Source: Cryptococcus deneoformans JEC21 (Eukaryota; Basidiomycota; Tremellomycetes; Tremellales; Cryptococcaceae). From it: a stretch of 64,000 nucleotides of DNA. This document shows, in pieces, positions 22,386 to 33,250 of the stretch (positions are counted from its first letter, which is position 1; every line of letters begins with the position of its first letter). The notes beneath the pieces were generated by a model. It made no database searches. It saw only the letters and a list, made by a program, of their open reading frames with translations, and had not been told where the DNA came from. The stretch spans positions 777,001 through 841,000 of the forward strand of contig NC_006687.1 of assembly GCF_000091045.1 (NCBI RefSeq), in the 5' to 3' direction. Made by a program: the position numbers and the translations under genes.

Positions 22386-22649
22386 TTGATCCAACCTGGA
22401 TCTGGAGAGATCAGTAGGGATCTGGAGAGATCAGTAGGGATCTGGAGGCATGGGAATTGTTGGTGGAGGCATGGGAATTGTTGGTGGTGGCATGGGAAGA
22501 AGGGGAGATTAGATTACATAAGCCAGGACACTTACAATATCGAAACAAATAAAGACAAAGGATTGTAGAATAGTTTCCATGCAACTTAGACATCTCTGGC
22601 AATCGACACCGCGTGCTCAAGCTCTCTCTAGACAACTCTACATCTGACA
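22375..22649 (+). repeat. 3' LTR of Copia copy 1
   Basis: 275 bp, identical by eye to the 5' LTR. It supplies the last codons (VSK) and stop of gag-pol. Confidence 0.96.
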
Positions 22650-23437
22650 GAGGCTTGAGGTTTGAGGCGAGCATGAGTGGGTTGATCCCGGTTCTCCAAG
22701 TACTTGACAACTGTCAGTTCTAACAGGTTGCGTACCTCGTCCAAGCTTCCATTCCTGAACTCCGGCGTCGTCATCAAACGAATGAATAATGGCTCGGGAC
22801 AAGCGCCGCGGTAAAGGGTGGCCATAGAGGTGTCACTGGGATAGAGGTCAGTGCCCATCAAATTGTGTCGGTGTTGTATGGCTTGGTTATCGAAGGTTTC
22901 CCAGTCGCTAACCTGATTGAACTGTAGGCGGAGGAGGGAACGAAGTTCTTTCTGATCCCATGCGAGCGGCATCGCTGCCTTTTTGAAAGCCACTGTCCAT
23001 GCGTCCCATCCCGACTCGCCATCTGCTTCCATCATCCGACCAGTAGTCCTCACCCATGCTTTCAGCGCGGTACATTCGATAGAGTTGTTCGCCACCTCCA
23101 GGATAATGACTCGCAGTTTCTCTGTCTGGGCGTCGTCATCTTGAGGGGAAAAAAGCGAATTAGTCCGGAGAAGCTTCTCTAGACGATCAATGTGAAGAAG
23201 GACAGCTGGAGCATCACGAATGGGACCAGTAAAGTTCGGAATGCTGGACGCTTGTGGGATAGTTACTTCTCGAGGTTTGTGATTCCCCTGAGTACCGAAG
23301 AGGCTTTGCTGACTGGTTAATTTCGACAGGTGGAGGATAACTGCTGCCACCTGAGCATTGATGTCTCCTTCGGCAGGAGATGCGTTTGCCTCCTCCGAGG
23401 GAGGAGTGTCTTTGAGCGTTTGACCCTTGGGGGGCAT
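22650..23437 (-). pseudogene. gag: C1 gag, N-terminal part
   Basis: Starts at the ATG of MPPKGQTLKDTPPSEE and runs about 262 codons to the Copia insertion. It contains the conserved gag segment IILEVANNSIECTALKAWV, shared in pattern with D and G (VIELANNSIECAGLVGW). It differs from C2 at a few residues (ESGWDAW versus ELGWDAW, LLRLQF versus LLHLQF). Confidence 0.92.
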
Positions 23438-23504
23438 GAGGGGCGTTTGAGCGTTTGGTGAGTGGGCGTTTGGCGTTATTTTGTGTGCGTTGTTTTGAAA
23501 AAAG
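23438..23504 (-). other. C1 leader with oligo-T start and ACGC-rich repeats
   Basis: On the minus strand it begins CTTTTTTCAAAACAACGC right after the LTR and contains several CAAACGC units before the gag ATG. No tRNA-type PBS is visible. Confidence 0.65.
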
Positions 23505-23937
23505 TGTAGACACTGGGTGTCTCACTAAGTGTCGTAGTAGTATAGTGTGTAGTTGACTAGCAAAACATGCACTGGTTGTAATACATGTGGATTGAGTATT
23601 GAAGAACTACAACAATATGCGACTACTATTTTACTAAGTACCAACTGTGTGTCAGAAAGTAAAGTTACACACATCAAATGCCACGTCATTACTAAGTATT
23701 TCAAATGTAACATTATACACATGGAATGTTACATAATCTGGATGAATACATACACAACAAATATAGCTGAATATTCATACAGCTTATACATGGGAATGCA
23801 TGCATGTAAATGCACTGCATAAATTCCTGCATGTAAATGCAATGCATAAATTCCTGCATATGCAATATGCATAGGAGGATGCATGCACAAAGACTGCATG
23901 CATAGGGAATAAATGAGTATAGTGCTCTGCACTTACA
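23505..23937 (-). repeat. 5' LTR of C1 (B-type LTR)
   Basis: 433 bp, complete, same termini as the solo copies. It is rich in TGCATGCA palindromes and has a near-perfect repeat of about 26 bp (ATGTAAATGCA..TGCATAAATTCCTG). Confidence 0.95.
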
Positions 23938-26900
23938 CCCAAGCCTCCTGCCAACCTGCATAGTCCTGCGCTGTATCGCGACTGAGCCACCGAGCCTTGG
24001 GGCCTTCACCGGCGAGGCGGGCGCGCACTTGGTAAACCTTTGGATGATTTCCCTTGGGGGTGAGGGTGCGGTCTTCAAGGATTTGGAGGATGCGTGGCGA
24101 GGAAACTGCCGGGCGGTCGAGTAGGCGAGGAACCGCGTGCTGGTGATACTGTTCGGACTCCCGGTATGGCTTGAGGCGCGAAACATGGCGGCGAGGCGTC
24201 GACTGTGTTGAGGTGACGGGGACATCCAATTCATAGAGTGATTGCTCAGGAAAGGCCTGGAGGATGGTGAAGGGGCCTTCCCAGCGGGGCATGAACTTCG
24301 CAGAACGGTTAGTGGCGGTCTTATATTCGTGACGGAACTCAGCTGTGTTCAAGTAGACTTTGTCTCCCGGGTGGTAAACAGGGTCCGGCCGACGATGTTT
24401 GTTGGCTTGAACACTTTGCCGATGCTTAGCGAGAAGCAGTTCGTCACGAGCGATGCCCTCTTCGAGGGCCATGCATTGGGCAGCGAGATCCCATTCGGAA
24501 GCCGTAGGTTGAGCGAGGGACGGATCCGTAGCTGATGTTGAGGGGAGGAGCGGCGGAGTGAGTGACAGGCGTTTTCCGAAAACGAGCTCGGCGGGGGTGT
24601 GGTGGGTTGAGCGTCGGATGGTGTTGTTCATTGCGAAGGCGACCCGCTGTAGGTTAGCTGCCCAATTTCGGCCTTGGTCGTCAGTCCAGGTGCGCAGGAT
24701 CTGAATGACTGTCTTGTTAGATCGTTCTGATATACCATCGGTCTGGGGGTGATATGCTGTGGACATCTTTAGCTTAGTGCCCAGGAGGGAATTCAACCGA
24801 CGCCATGACGCAGCAGTGAATAACTTATCGCGGTCTGAGACGATGGATTGTGGTACCCCATATTTAGAAACCCAGTGGTCGTAGTAGAGTTGAGCGAAAG
24901 CGGAGGACGTGAGCGTCGTGACTGTTGGTATGAGAGCGACCCAACCGGTGAGGCGATCGGTAATGACGATGAGATAGTCGAAGCTGTGTGATTGCGGTAG
25001 TGGCCCCACGAAGTCTATGCCTATGTCGGAGAATTTGGCGGGAGGAACTGGTAATGAGTGTAGTAGTCCGGGAGGTTTGGTGGTGGTAGCTTTGGATGTC
25101 TGACAGGCTGGGCAAGTGCTGACAAAGTCCTTTACGTCACTAGCCATACCATCCCAGAAGTACTTACAACGCAATAGTTCAAGTGTTTTCTCCACCCCGA
25201 AATGGCCCATCGCATCGTGACATTCCTGTAGGCACTGTTCTCGCAAGGTGAGTACGTCGGGAATGCAGAGCCGGTCCTCATATGTCAGCACCGTTCTGAC
25301 CCCCCGTGCTCCGTTGACTTCGGTAGTGCGGACACCCGGAGGGCAGCGGTCCACTTCCCTCCAAATACTCATTACCGGGTCCTGCCCGTACCCTTCAGCT
25401 ACTTCATCTAGGAAGGTTGCGTTTGGTGAGAGAACCATCATGGTGAGGGCGTTGACGTGGGCGTCGGAGTTGCGGAGCCGGGAGAAAGCGTCGGCGATGA
25501 CATTAGTGGCCCCTGGAATGTGGGAAATCTGGAGGTCGTAATCGGCGAGTACTAGTAGCCACCGCTTCTGACGTTCGGACAGATTTGGTTGTTGAAAGAA
25601 CCACTTGAGAGTCGCATGGTCCGTCATGACGTGCACCGGGACGCCGAGAAGTAGAGGCCGCCACTCTTTGAGGGCGTGGATGATGGCGCATAACTCTTTT
25701 TCGTGTACCGGATAATTTCGTTCGGCGGCGGTGAGAGAGCGGGAATCGTAGGCGATAGGTTGAGCGTTGTCGGGGGATAAACCCGTGCCCAACCAGGCGC
25801 CGAGGCCGGTATTGCTTGCGTCGGTGAAAAGGTAGAGATTGGTTTGACCTGCGAGGATAGCTTCATGGGAAAGAGGGGACAGACCTGTGATACGTGCCAC
25901 CATTTCCTTCAGCGCCTCAAACGCATCTTGCGCCGACGTTGTCCACTTCCATACCCAACTCAGTGATTCTAATCGCTCGGCTGGGAGGCCCTTAGCTAGT
26001 TGACGTTTACGGGATTCATACGCTTTCTCTGCTGTCTTGTTCGGAGGGAGAAGAGCCGTGAGAACGGACGTCTTGGTGGCGATGTGTGGGATGAATTTGC
26101 GTAAATACTGGAGAAGGCCAAGAAAAGATCGGAGGTCTTTCACACAACCGGGAGATGGCCATGCGCGTAGTGCTTCGACTTTCTTCAGATCTGGCCCAAT
26201 GTGATTGGGGGAGATTACGTGGCCCAGGAAGGATACTGAGTCGACGAAAAATTTCGACTTGCTAGGCGAGCAAACAAACCCGCTGTTACGTAAAGCCGTG
26301 AGAACCGCGCGGATATTTTTCGCTAAGTCAGAGTCGGTTGCGCCCCAAATGATGATATCATCGACATAAGCTTCACAACAAACGCTGATGAGGTTACGTA
26401 AAGCCTCGTTGAGGCGGCGTTGTTGTGTTGCCGGCGAGTTGCACGTGCCTTGCGGCATCACAACCCATTCGTATAAACCCCAGGGAGTGCTGATTGCCGT
26501 TTTCTCGATATCGGGCTCGTGCATGAGCGTCTGAAAAAATGCATCGGTAAGGTCGAGTTTGGCGAAAACCTTGCCACGGGCGGCGCGTTGGAGAATGTCG
26601 TCAATGTTGGGAACCGGGGTGCGATCTTTAACCGTGACACTGTTGAGGCCGCGAAAATCGCAGAGGAACCGGAATTTGCCATTTTCTTTCTTAATGAGGA
26701 AAGCAGGGGCAGCCCAAGGGGAACTGGATGGACGGAGGCGGCCTGCGGTACGGTGTTTCTCGATTTCTTGTCGAAGGGTGTCGCGCCACGCTAACGGTAC
26801 TCGAAATCCAGCTCGAGCGACAGGCATCGCATCAGGAAGAATGTTTATTCGGTGGCGGACTTGGGAGGTGGACGAACAAATGGGCGGGTAGTGGGAAACG

Positions 26901-27003
26901 TCAGAGATATTGGCTGGAAGGATGTCGGCAAATTCACGGAGGATGGCGTCGGAGTGGGAGTGGCGTTCAGTGCTTACAGTCGGGGATTCGACTGGTGTGA
27001 TGG
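23938..27003 (-). pseudogene. pol: E-family Gypsy pol (RT, RNase H, integrase), copy E1
   Basis: Open frame with RT (FLCDFRGLNSVT, YVDDIIIWG), RNase H (LFTDASNTGLGAW, DHATLKWFFQQ), the integrase finger (CHDAMGHFGVEKTLELL..CPACQTSK), DFVGPLP, VSDRDKLF and HPQTDGISERSNK, then GPFTILQAF and the C-terminal module ILQILEDRTL. It ends at GWQEAW followed by GTG TAA, where the TAA comes from the inserted C LTR; the native end (EDFIGEDELHLD..) is displaced. The upstream half of the gene lies beyond the D element at 38175-39306. Positions 23938-25294 are repeated inverted at 40251-41607 with equal length. Confidence 0.93.
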
Positions 27004-27505
27004 TGTAGGCACTGGGGGTGCCTCACTGCGTTCGGTTGGCGTTCGAGAAGGATGGGCGTTCATGGTATAGGTCTAGAGGGCGTTCGGATGCGTTCGAGGA
27101 AGCGTTCGGTGTTTGTTTATAGTTATAGTGGTCTACTGGATGCGAAACTAGCAATGGTTGATATGCATGAGTTTCGCTTAGAGAAAGAGAAAACTATAAC
27201 TATGTATGAGATCTATATATATATGTATGTGTGGATGTATGCAGAAACAAACAGAAGTCCATCGAAAAAAAGGGGCAGAGATCCGGCGAAGTCCGCCGCC
27301 GCGTTTCGGCAGCAATTGCCGGTCCTATGCATGAGAATAAAATATCATGCATAGGATAAGGCCGGACAGAGCTCGATGCCGCGTTTCGGCGAAGTCCGAA
27401 AAACGCGTTTCGGCATCAAATCTCACTTACCAACATCGACCAATGCATAGGAATAAATCCTACCATATGGTGAGAATGAATGGTGGTAAGGGCTCTGCAC
27501 TTACA
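27004..27505 (-). repeat. 3' LTR of D
   Basis: 502 bp, plus-strand TGTAGGCACTGG..CTCTGCACTTACA. On the minus strand: U3 with CCGAAACGCG inverted repeats, a TATATATATA box, then TGCTAGTTTCG, then a U5 with six CGAACGC units. Confidence 0.95.
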
Positions 27506-27874
27506 CTCTCCCCTGTCCAGATGAGGGCCAGGGGAAGACTCGACGACTCGACCGGACCAAAAGATGAAAGAAAGAATTAAGAGAAAGGGCAAAGGAACGT
27601 AAAATTGAAAAGGAGGGAATAGAGGCAAAAGAACGAATGATCACCAGGCCGTGGGGCCTGCCAGCGCCCCCCTGTTAACACGTTACTTTCCAAATCCATC
27701 CACGTTGGAAGGACTGGGCAGGAGAACACTCTGTGAGAAAGTCCTGTTAATTTAGTCTTGCTGAGCGCAAGCCAGGGAAAAAAAACCAATAATGGCCAAA
27801 AAACCCACAGAGAAGCGCAAGCAGCCCCCGAATTACACGGAAAGAGAGACAGAAAAAGAAAACACCAAGGGGAC
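27506..27874 (-). other. D 3' untranslated region
   Basis: 369 bases between the gag-pol stop (27877-27875) and the 3' LTR. It closes with a purine run against the LTR. A similar segment follows the G gag-pol at 53106-53464. No gene is seen. Confidence 0.7.
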
Positions 27875-28344
27875 TCACAATGCCAATTCGTCTTCACCTA
27901 TGTATTCGTCATAAAGAGTCTGGAAGCCATCATAGGCGCGTAAATCGTCGATGTTCCGCCATTGACCGTTCGGGCTGTCGCCAGATAGTACTACCCGGAG
28001 TTGCCTTTGGCCTCGGTACTTCCGGTCGTCCAGGATCTGGAGAATGCGGTGACGGTCGGTGTCAGGCGGTTGGGTGACAGGCGAGGTTTGATGGAACCGA
28101 GGAGACGACAGGTATGGCTTGAGGAGGTGGCCGTGAAATTTGGAGTAAGTTCGGTCATTCATATGGAGACGGTACACTGAAAGAGTAGGGTCAGCTTCCT
28201 GCACTTGGTAAGGCCCCTGGAAGCGGGGGAAGAACTTAGCAGCGCGATATTCCCCGTCTCCAGCACGAAACTCCTTCAACCTATTTCGGGTATCCAACCA
28301 CACCCAATCCCCAACCTTGTAAACTACTTCCGGACGGCGATGGC
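27875..28344 (-). CDS. gag-pol: D gag-pol, C-terminal exon-like part after Copia insertion
   Basis: Continues the D frame after the Copia: RRPEVVYKVGDWVWLDTRNR, GPYQVQEADP (GPY/F motif), HLLKPYLSSPRF, then the C-terminal module ILQILDDRKYR..GQWRNIDDLRAYDGFQ and YIGEDELAL with TGA. Joined with 33251-37444 (minus one ATGGC duplication) it gives about 1,550 codons, the size expected from the G relative. The disruption is the Copia alone; this part has no internal stop. Confidence 0.92.
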
Positions 28345-28620
28345 TGTCAGAATGAATGATCCAACCTGGATCTGGAGAGATCAGTAGGGATCTGGAGGCA
28401 TGGGAATTGTTAGTGGAGGCATGGGAATTGCTGGTGGAGGCATGGGAATTGTTGGTGGTGGCATGGGAAGAAGGGGAGATTAGATTACATAAGCCAGGAC
28501 ACTTACAATATCGAAACAAATAAAGACAAAGGATTGTAGAATAGTTTCCATGCAACTTAGACATCTCTGGCAATCGACACCGCGTGCTCAAGCTCTCTCT
28601 AGACAACTCTACATCTGACA
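28345..28620 (+). repeat. 5' LTR of Copia copy 2
   Basis: 276 bp, TGTCAGAATG..CATCTGACA. One GATCTGGAGAGATCAGTAGG unit and three AGGCATGGGAATTG-type units, unlike copy 1. The half-tRNA PBS GGTTATGAGCCT follows at 28621. Confidence 0.96.
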
Positions 28621-28899
28621 GGTTATGAGCCTTGCTGCTTAACAGCACTAGACTCTAGCAAACACATCAGTCAACCAACACAAATCCTGCAGGTCACTAT
28701 TGCATTAGTACCACAGGTACTGCTTGATACCAACAAGTGGTGAGAAAATCTGGTGCCCCCCAGTGGCAAGTCACTGCGCCTAGTGCACAAGCAAACTTGC
28801 CTTGCGTTAGCTAAGTACAACCTGGACGTCTCTTTATCTCTATTACAAAGAACACGACTCTCACTTCTCCTATAGAGCTCTGAAAGCTACACACACATC

Positions 28900-31800
28900 A
28901 TGTCCAACAATACAGACAACAACACATCCTACCAGGGGGTCATCTTAACTGGCCCCCAGAACTATGCTGAATGGGAGCTATCTATCAAAACATCTCTCAT
29001 CCTCAAGGACCTGGAGATTGGTACTCCAGTCAGCCTTGACAGCATGTCCTCCAAAGAGGACAAGGAGAAGTACAAGAGGTCCAGGCAAGCTTTTGCCCTT
29101 CTTATCAAATCACTCTCACCAGAAGTCCAGGCATCCCTCCCTGCCAACATACGATCTGTAGAGACAGCAGACAGCTCAGCACTCTGGGAGGAGCTCAAAT
29201 CCCAGTACTCAGCAGCAGTGGGCGCAAGACAGGCTCAACTTTTGCAACAAATGTGGATATCCCCTGTCATTGAAGGAGAAGACCCAAACAAGCGCATGGC
29301 AGAAATCAGATCAGCCCATGCTCAGATCAACAGCAGTGGTGAGAACCTCTCGGACCGAATGCTTGCCTATGCCATGACCCTAGCTCTTCCAGAATCATTC
29401 ACCACTGTCAAGCAAACTCTCTGGCTCAGGGAACCACTTACCTCTTCGGCTGTGCAGGCAGCAGTCCAAGCTGAGTGGACAAGGAGGTCCAGTGAGGAGG
29501 TAGCAATGGCTAACAGGGTGCAGGAGAGTCACACCCAAGGCAACAAAAGCAATAGAAGGGCCAAGCCAAGGGAATGGACTGAGAAATGGTGCAGTATCCA
29601 TAAAGTGCCTACTCACAATACCAGAGACTGCTCTCTCAGGAAGTTCAGCAATAACCACAGTCAGTCAGGTCAGGCTAGGGTGGGTACCGGTGAGTCTGCT
29701 AAGGCAGAGGAGCTGGCATCTACCTTCCATGCTGTAGCAGCAACTACAACCTGTTTCCATGACAACTCCTTCATAGTGGACTCAGGGGCTTCACACCACA
29801 TGGTTAGCAACAAAGGCTTACTTCACAACTATGGGCCAGCAACAATTGTCAGAAGTGTAAAGATTGGTAATGGCACTATCCTTCCAGTCGCTGGCCAGGG
29901 AACTATGACCATTGGAGCTACCACTCTTCAGCAAGTCCTCCATGTTCCCCAACTCCAGTGCAACCTTCTCGCTGTTAACAAGGTCCCATCTGGTTTCCAC
30001 TGGGCATTCAGCAGCAGTAAAGGTGAACTTTTTGATCAATCTAACCAGGTCTGCTTGTCTGCCCCATTCAAAGATGGTGCCTACTCCCTGCAGGTAGATC
30101 CATCTGGCCATGCCTATCCTGTTCAACTGGCTGATACTCTCTCAGAATGGCATCATAAGCTAGGGCATTTGGGGATTGAGAAAGTGGTTAGGCTTGCAAA
30201 AGAAGGGAGACTTGGTCAGAATAATCAATTGAAGAATGCAAATGCTGGTGATACCAAAGATTTCTATTGTGAAGCATGTATTAAGGGGAAAACTGGGCGA
30301 CTTCCTTCACCACCTGAACCCAACATCAGAGCTTCCAGGCCACTTGAACTATTGCATATCGACATCTGGGGACCAGCACCAGTCGCTTCCAAGGGAGGTA
30401 TGCGATACTTCCTGACTGTCTATGATGATTACAGCCACCGGATTTCCCTCACCTTGATGAGAATGAAGTCTGAGACACTGCAGAGTTTCAAAAACTTTGT
30501 CAATCATGCTGAAACTCAGACTGGTCATAAGGTTCAATCTATTCGGTCTGATAGGGGCGGAGAATTTACATCAGCAGCATTCCAGAGGTATATCAGGGAG
30601 AAAGGGATTGAGCATGTCATGGTGCCACCTGATGCTCATGCACAGAATGGGAGAGTGGAGAGGGCGCATCTTACTATCCTCAATGGTGTGAGAACTTTGC
30701 TTGTGGAGACTGGACTGCCAGCTAGCTTCTGGGGTGAGGCTGCTAAATACATTGCCTTCTCTCGCAACTGCTCCTTTGACTCCAACAATGGAATTCCCTT
30801 TGAACGCTGGTATGGCAAGAAACTGTTGTTCACTCAACTTCAAGCATTTGGAGAAAAGATTTTCTTTAGGGATTATACCAACACCAACAAATTGAAGCCT
30901 CGCTATCGACAAGGAAGGTTTATGGGGTATGCCAGTGATAGCAGCACTTCCAGTTATCGAATTCTGGATGATGAAGACATGAAGATCAAGGTGTCAAGGG
31001 ATACCATTTTGCCAAAGAAGCTGGACATTCCTCATTCCAAGATGCCAGCAAGGGGGAGTATTCTTAGGCTGGAGGAGTGGGATGACAACAAGAACAGAGA
31101 CACATCAACACATGCCCAAGATCCATTGGCAGAAATACCTGACAGAATCATCCCTGCCCCCATGGAAGTGAATCCTCAGGATGAAGTAAGACCTAGAGCA
31201 GTTCCAGCTGAGCATCAATCACCCATGGAGCTTCTTCGTAGGCTGGCAAGGTATGACACTGGAATACAGCAACAACCTGAGGCATCACCATCATCCAATG
31301 CATCAGAAGAGACAAACAGTGATGTTTCATCCATTGATCCTCTTGCCCTGACTGACAATCCAGAGACCTGGGGTACTATCGCAACAGCTCTGAATGCTAT
31401 GGCAATCAACACACCCAATACCTACAGAGAAGCTATTCAGTCAGGCGAGGGGGAGCAGTGGCATCAGGCTATGATGGAAGAATTGGAAAAGATGGAGAAG
31501 TATAATGTGTGGAAGGTGGTGGATAGGGCACCAGGACAGAGGGTCCTGAAGGCAAGATGGGTTTATACCAGGAAGATTGATGGGACAACAGGGAAACCAG
31601 CAGCATACAAGGCAAGATGGGTTGCCAAAGGATTTTCTCAAAAGGCTGGAATTGATTACAATGAGGTCTTCTCTGCTGTTGCCCACAAAGACTCGATTAG
31701 GGTATTCCTCTCTCTGGTCAACCATCTTGACATGGAATGTGACCAGGTGGACATCAAGGCAGCCTTTCTCAATGGCGATCTCGAAGAAACCATCTATCTT

Positions 31801-32985
31801 GAAGCACCAGAAGGAAGCGACATCCCAGCAAACAAGATCCTACTCTTGAACAAGTCACTCTATGGGTTGCGACAGTCACCAAGATGTTTCAACAAAGCAC
31901 TTGATCAGTGGTTAAAGTCTCAAGGGCTGAAGCCAACCAGAGCTGACCCCTGCTTCTATGTTCGACGTTGTGAGGGGGAATTGCTCATGCTCTCTGTCCA
32001 TGTGGATGATCAGCTCATTGCCTGCAATTCAAGAAAGACATTGGACAAATTCAAGCAGGCACTTAACAGCAAATTTGAGTGCTCTGACTCTGGGCCTGCT
32101 GGCTACTTCCTGGGCATCAATATATACCGGGACAGGCCACAGAAGAAACTCTATCTCTCCCAGGAGCATTATATGGAGTCCCTGCTTGACCGCTTTGACA
32201 TGTCCAATTGCAATCCAGCAAAGACGCCTCTTCCTTCAGGCTTCAAACCGATTCCAGCAACAGATCAAGAGCATGAGCTAGCACAACATCGACCATATCC
32301 AAAGCTAGTGGGCTCTATTCTCTATGCAGCAACAGTGACACGGCCAGATCTAGCTCATGCAGCAAGTGTTCTGTCAAGATTCATCAGCAAATGGAATGAG
32401 TCCCATTGGCTTGCAGCGAAACATTGTCTGAGGTATATCAGAGGCACTTCAGATCTTTCATTGACTTTTGATGCCCACTCAAGCAAGCGAGTTGCACTGG
32501 GATATGTTGATGCAGATTGGGGAGGAGACCTTGACACAAGGAGGTCCACCACTGGTTATGTTTTCAAGATATATGGAGGTGTAGTTGGCTGGAAGTCAAA
32601 GAGGCAACCTACTGTGGCTCTCTCAACCACAGAGGCCGAATACATGGCCTCCACTGATGCAGCAAAGCAGGCTATTTGGCTAAGGCTGCTCTTGGATGAT
32701 ATAGGACTTGGCCTGGGTGATCAGCCACTCCAGCTGCTCAATGACAATGCTGGGGCCATTGCCTTGTCAAAGAATCCAGTGAACCATGAAAAGTCTAAAC
32801 ACATTGATATGAGGCACCATTTCATTCGAGAGAAGGTTGAGGATAAGGCTATCTCACTTGCCCATGTCCCATCAGTGGAAAACATTGCTGATCTTCTGAC
32901 AAAGAGCCTTCCAGCTGAAGCTTTTGTCAAGTTGTGCCATCTCCTTGGAATGCAGAGGTTGGATCAAGGGGGAGTGTCAGAATGA
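28900..32985 (+). CDS. gag-pol: Copia Gag-Pol polyprotein, copy 2, 1361 aa, intact
   Basis: Same length and domain order as copy 1 (gag, DSGA protease, D-D-35-E integrase, VDD reverse transcriptase, RNase H). I count six residue differences: VERA for VERV beside the integrase Glu, QLQ for QLH, GEK for GEN, DEDM for DEDK, TLDK for TLDE, ASTD for ASAD; the last residue is E instead of K because of the LTR variant. None touches a catalytic residue. Start and 279-base leader are as in copy 1. Apparently a functional polyprotein gene. Confidence 0.97.
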   Translation: MSNNTDNNTSYQGVILTGPQNYAEWELSIKTSLILKDLEIGTPVSLDSMSSKEDKEKYKRSRQAFALLIKSLSPEVQASLPANIRSVETADSSALWEELKSQYSAAVGARQAQLLQQMWISPVIEGEDPNKRMAEIRSAHAQINSSGENLSDRMLAYAMTLALPESFTTVKQTLWLREPLTSSAVQAAVQAEWTRRSSEEVAMANRVQESHTQGNKSNRRAKPREWTEKWCSIHKVPTHNTRDCSLRKFSNNHSQSGQARVGTGESAKAEELASTFHAVAATTTCFHDNSFIVDSGASHHMVSNKGLLHNYGPATIVRSVKIGNGTILPVAGQGTMTIGATTLQQVLHVPQLQCNLLAVNKVPSGFHWAFSSSKGELFDQSNQVCLSAPFKDGAYSLQVDPSGHAYPVQLADTLSEWHHKLGHLGIEKVVRLAKEGRLGQNNQLKNANAGDTKDFYCEACIKGKTGRLPSPPEPNIRASRPLELLHIDIWGPAPVASKGGMRYFLTVYDDYSHRISLTLMRMKSETLQSFKNFVNHAETQTGHKVQSIRSDRGGEFTSAAFQRYIREKGIEHVMVPPDAHAQNGRVERAHLTILNGVRTLLVETGLPASFWGEAAKYIAFSRNCSFDSNNGIPFERWYGKKLLFTQLQAFGEKIFFRDYTNTNKLKPRYRQGRFMGYASDSSTSSYRILDDEDMKIKVSRDTILPKKLDIPHSKMPARGSILRLEEWDDNKNRDTSTHAQDPLAEIPDRIIPAPMEVNPQDEVRPRAVPAEHQSPMELLRRLARYDTGIQQQPEASPSSNASEETNSDVSSIDPLALTDNPETWGTIATALNAMAINTPNTYREAIQSGEGEQWHQAMMEELEKMEKYNVWKVVDRAPGQRVLKARWVYTRKIDGTTGKPAAYKARWVAKGFSQKAGIDYNEVFSAVAHKDSIRVFLSLVNHLDMECDQVDIKAAFLNGDLEETIYLEAPEGSDIPANKILLLNKSLYGLRQSPRCFNKALDQWLKSQGLKPTRADPCFYVRRCEGELLMLSVHVDDQLIACNSRKTLDKFKQALNSKFECSDSGPAGYFLGINIYRDRPQKKLYLSQEHYMESLLDRFDMSNCNPAKTPLPSGFKPIPATDQEHELAQHRPYPKLVGSILYAATVTRPDLAHAASVLSRFISKWNESHWLAAKHCLRYIRGTSDLSLTFDAHSSKRVALGYVDADWGGDLDTRRSTTGYVFKIYGGVVGWKSKRQPTVALSTTEAEYMASTDAAKQAIWLRLLLDDIGLGLGDQPLQLLNDNAGAIALSKNPVNHEKSKHIDMRHHFIREKVEDKAISLAHVPSVENIADLLTKSLPAEAFVKLCHLLGMQRLDQGGVSE

Positions 32986-33250
32986 ATGATCCGACCTGGA
33001 TCTGGAGAGATCAGTAGGGATCTGGAGGCATGGGAATTGTTAGTGGAGGCATGGGAATTGCTGGTGGAGGCATGGGAATTGTTGGTGGTGGCATGGGAAG
33101 AAGGGGAGATTAGATTACATAAGCCAGAACACTTACAATATCGAAACAAATAAAGACAAAGGATTGTAGAATAGTTTCCATGCAACTTAGACATCTCTGG
33201 CAATCGACACCGCGTGCTCAAGCTCTCTCTAGACAACTCTACATCTGACA
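32975..33250 (+). repeat. 3' LTR of Copia copy 2
   Basis: 276 bp, two substitutions from its 5' partner; it carries the stop codon of gag-pol. Confidence 0.95.

Larger units (their letters stand above)
17746..22649 (+). mobile_element. Intact Ty1/Copia retrotransposon, copy 1
   Basis: 4,904 bp with two 275-bp LTRs (17746-18020 and 22375-22649) that I read as identical, flanked by the perfect target duplication GAGGC (17741-17745 and 22650-22654). The single ORF is intact, the PBS is recognisable and a purine tract ATCAAGGGGGAG precedes the 3' LTR. Copy C2 at 42891-42895 preserves the empty site. Identical LTRs and an open ORF make this the youngest insertion in the window and a candidate for current activity. 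Confidence 0.97.
14076..23937 (-). mobile_element. C-family Ty3/Gypsy element, left-arm copy (C1), minus strand
   Basis: Minus-strand order: 5' LTR 23505-23937, leader, gag 23437-22650, Copia insertion 17746-22649 plus target duplication, rest of gag-pol 17740-14363, truncated 3' LTR 14362-14078. It sits in E pol; the adjoining CCCAA at 23938-23942 is the reverse complement of the TTGGG duplication seen intact around copy C2. As in C2, pol is fused directly to base 14 of the 3' LTR, removing the integrase C terminus, the 3' UTR and the polypurine tract. Confidence 0.93.
28345..33250 (+). mobile_element. Intact Ty1/Copia retrotransposon, copy 2
   Basis: 4,906 bp, LTRs 28345-28620 and 32975-33250 (276 bp each, two visible differences: CCAACC/CCGACC and CCAGGA/CCAGAA), target duplication ATGGC (28340-28344 and 33251-33255). 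Antisense in D gag-pol. The homologous position in G (53930-53934) is uninterrupted. Slightly older than copy 1 by LTR divergence. Confidence 0.97.

Noticed and set aside
23553..23822. An 89-codon open frame (MTSKTCTGC..) recurring near 2024, 23553, 41723, 46376 and 59749.
   Set aside because: It lies wholly inside B-type LTRs and repeats only because the LTR does; no support for translation.
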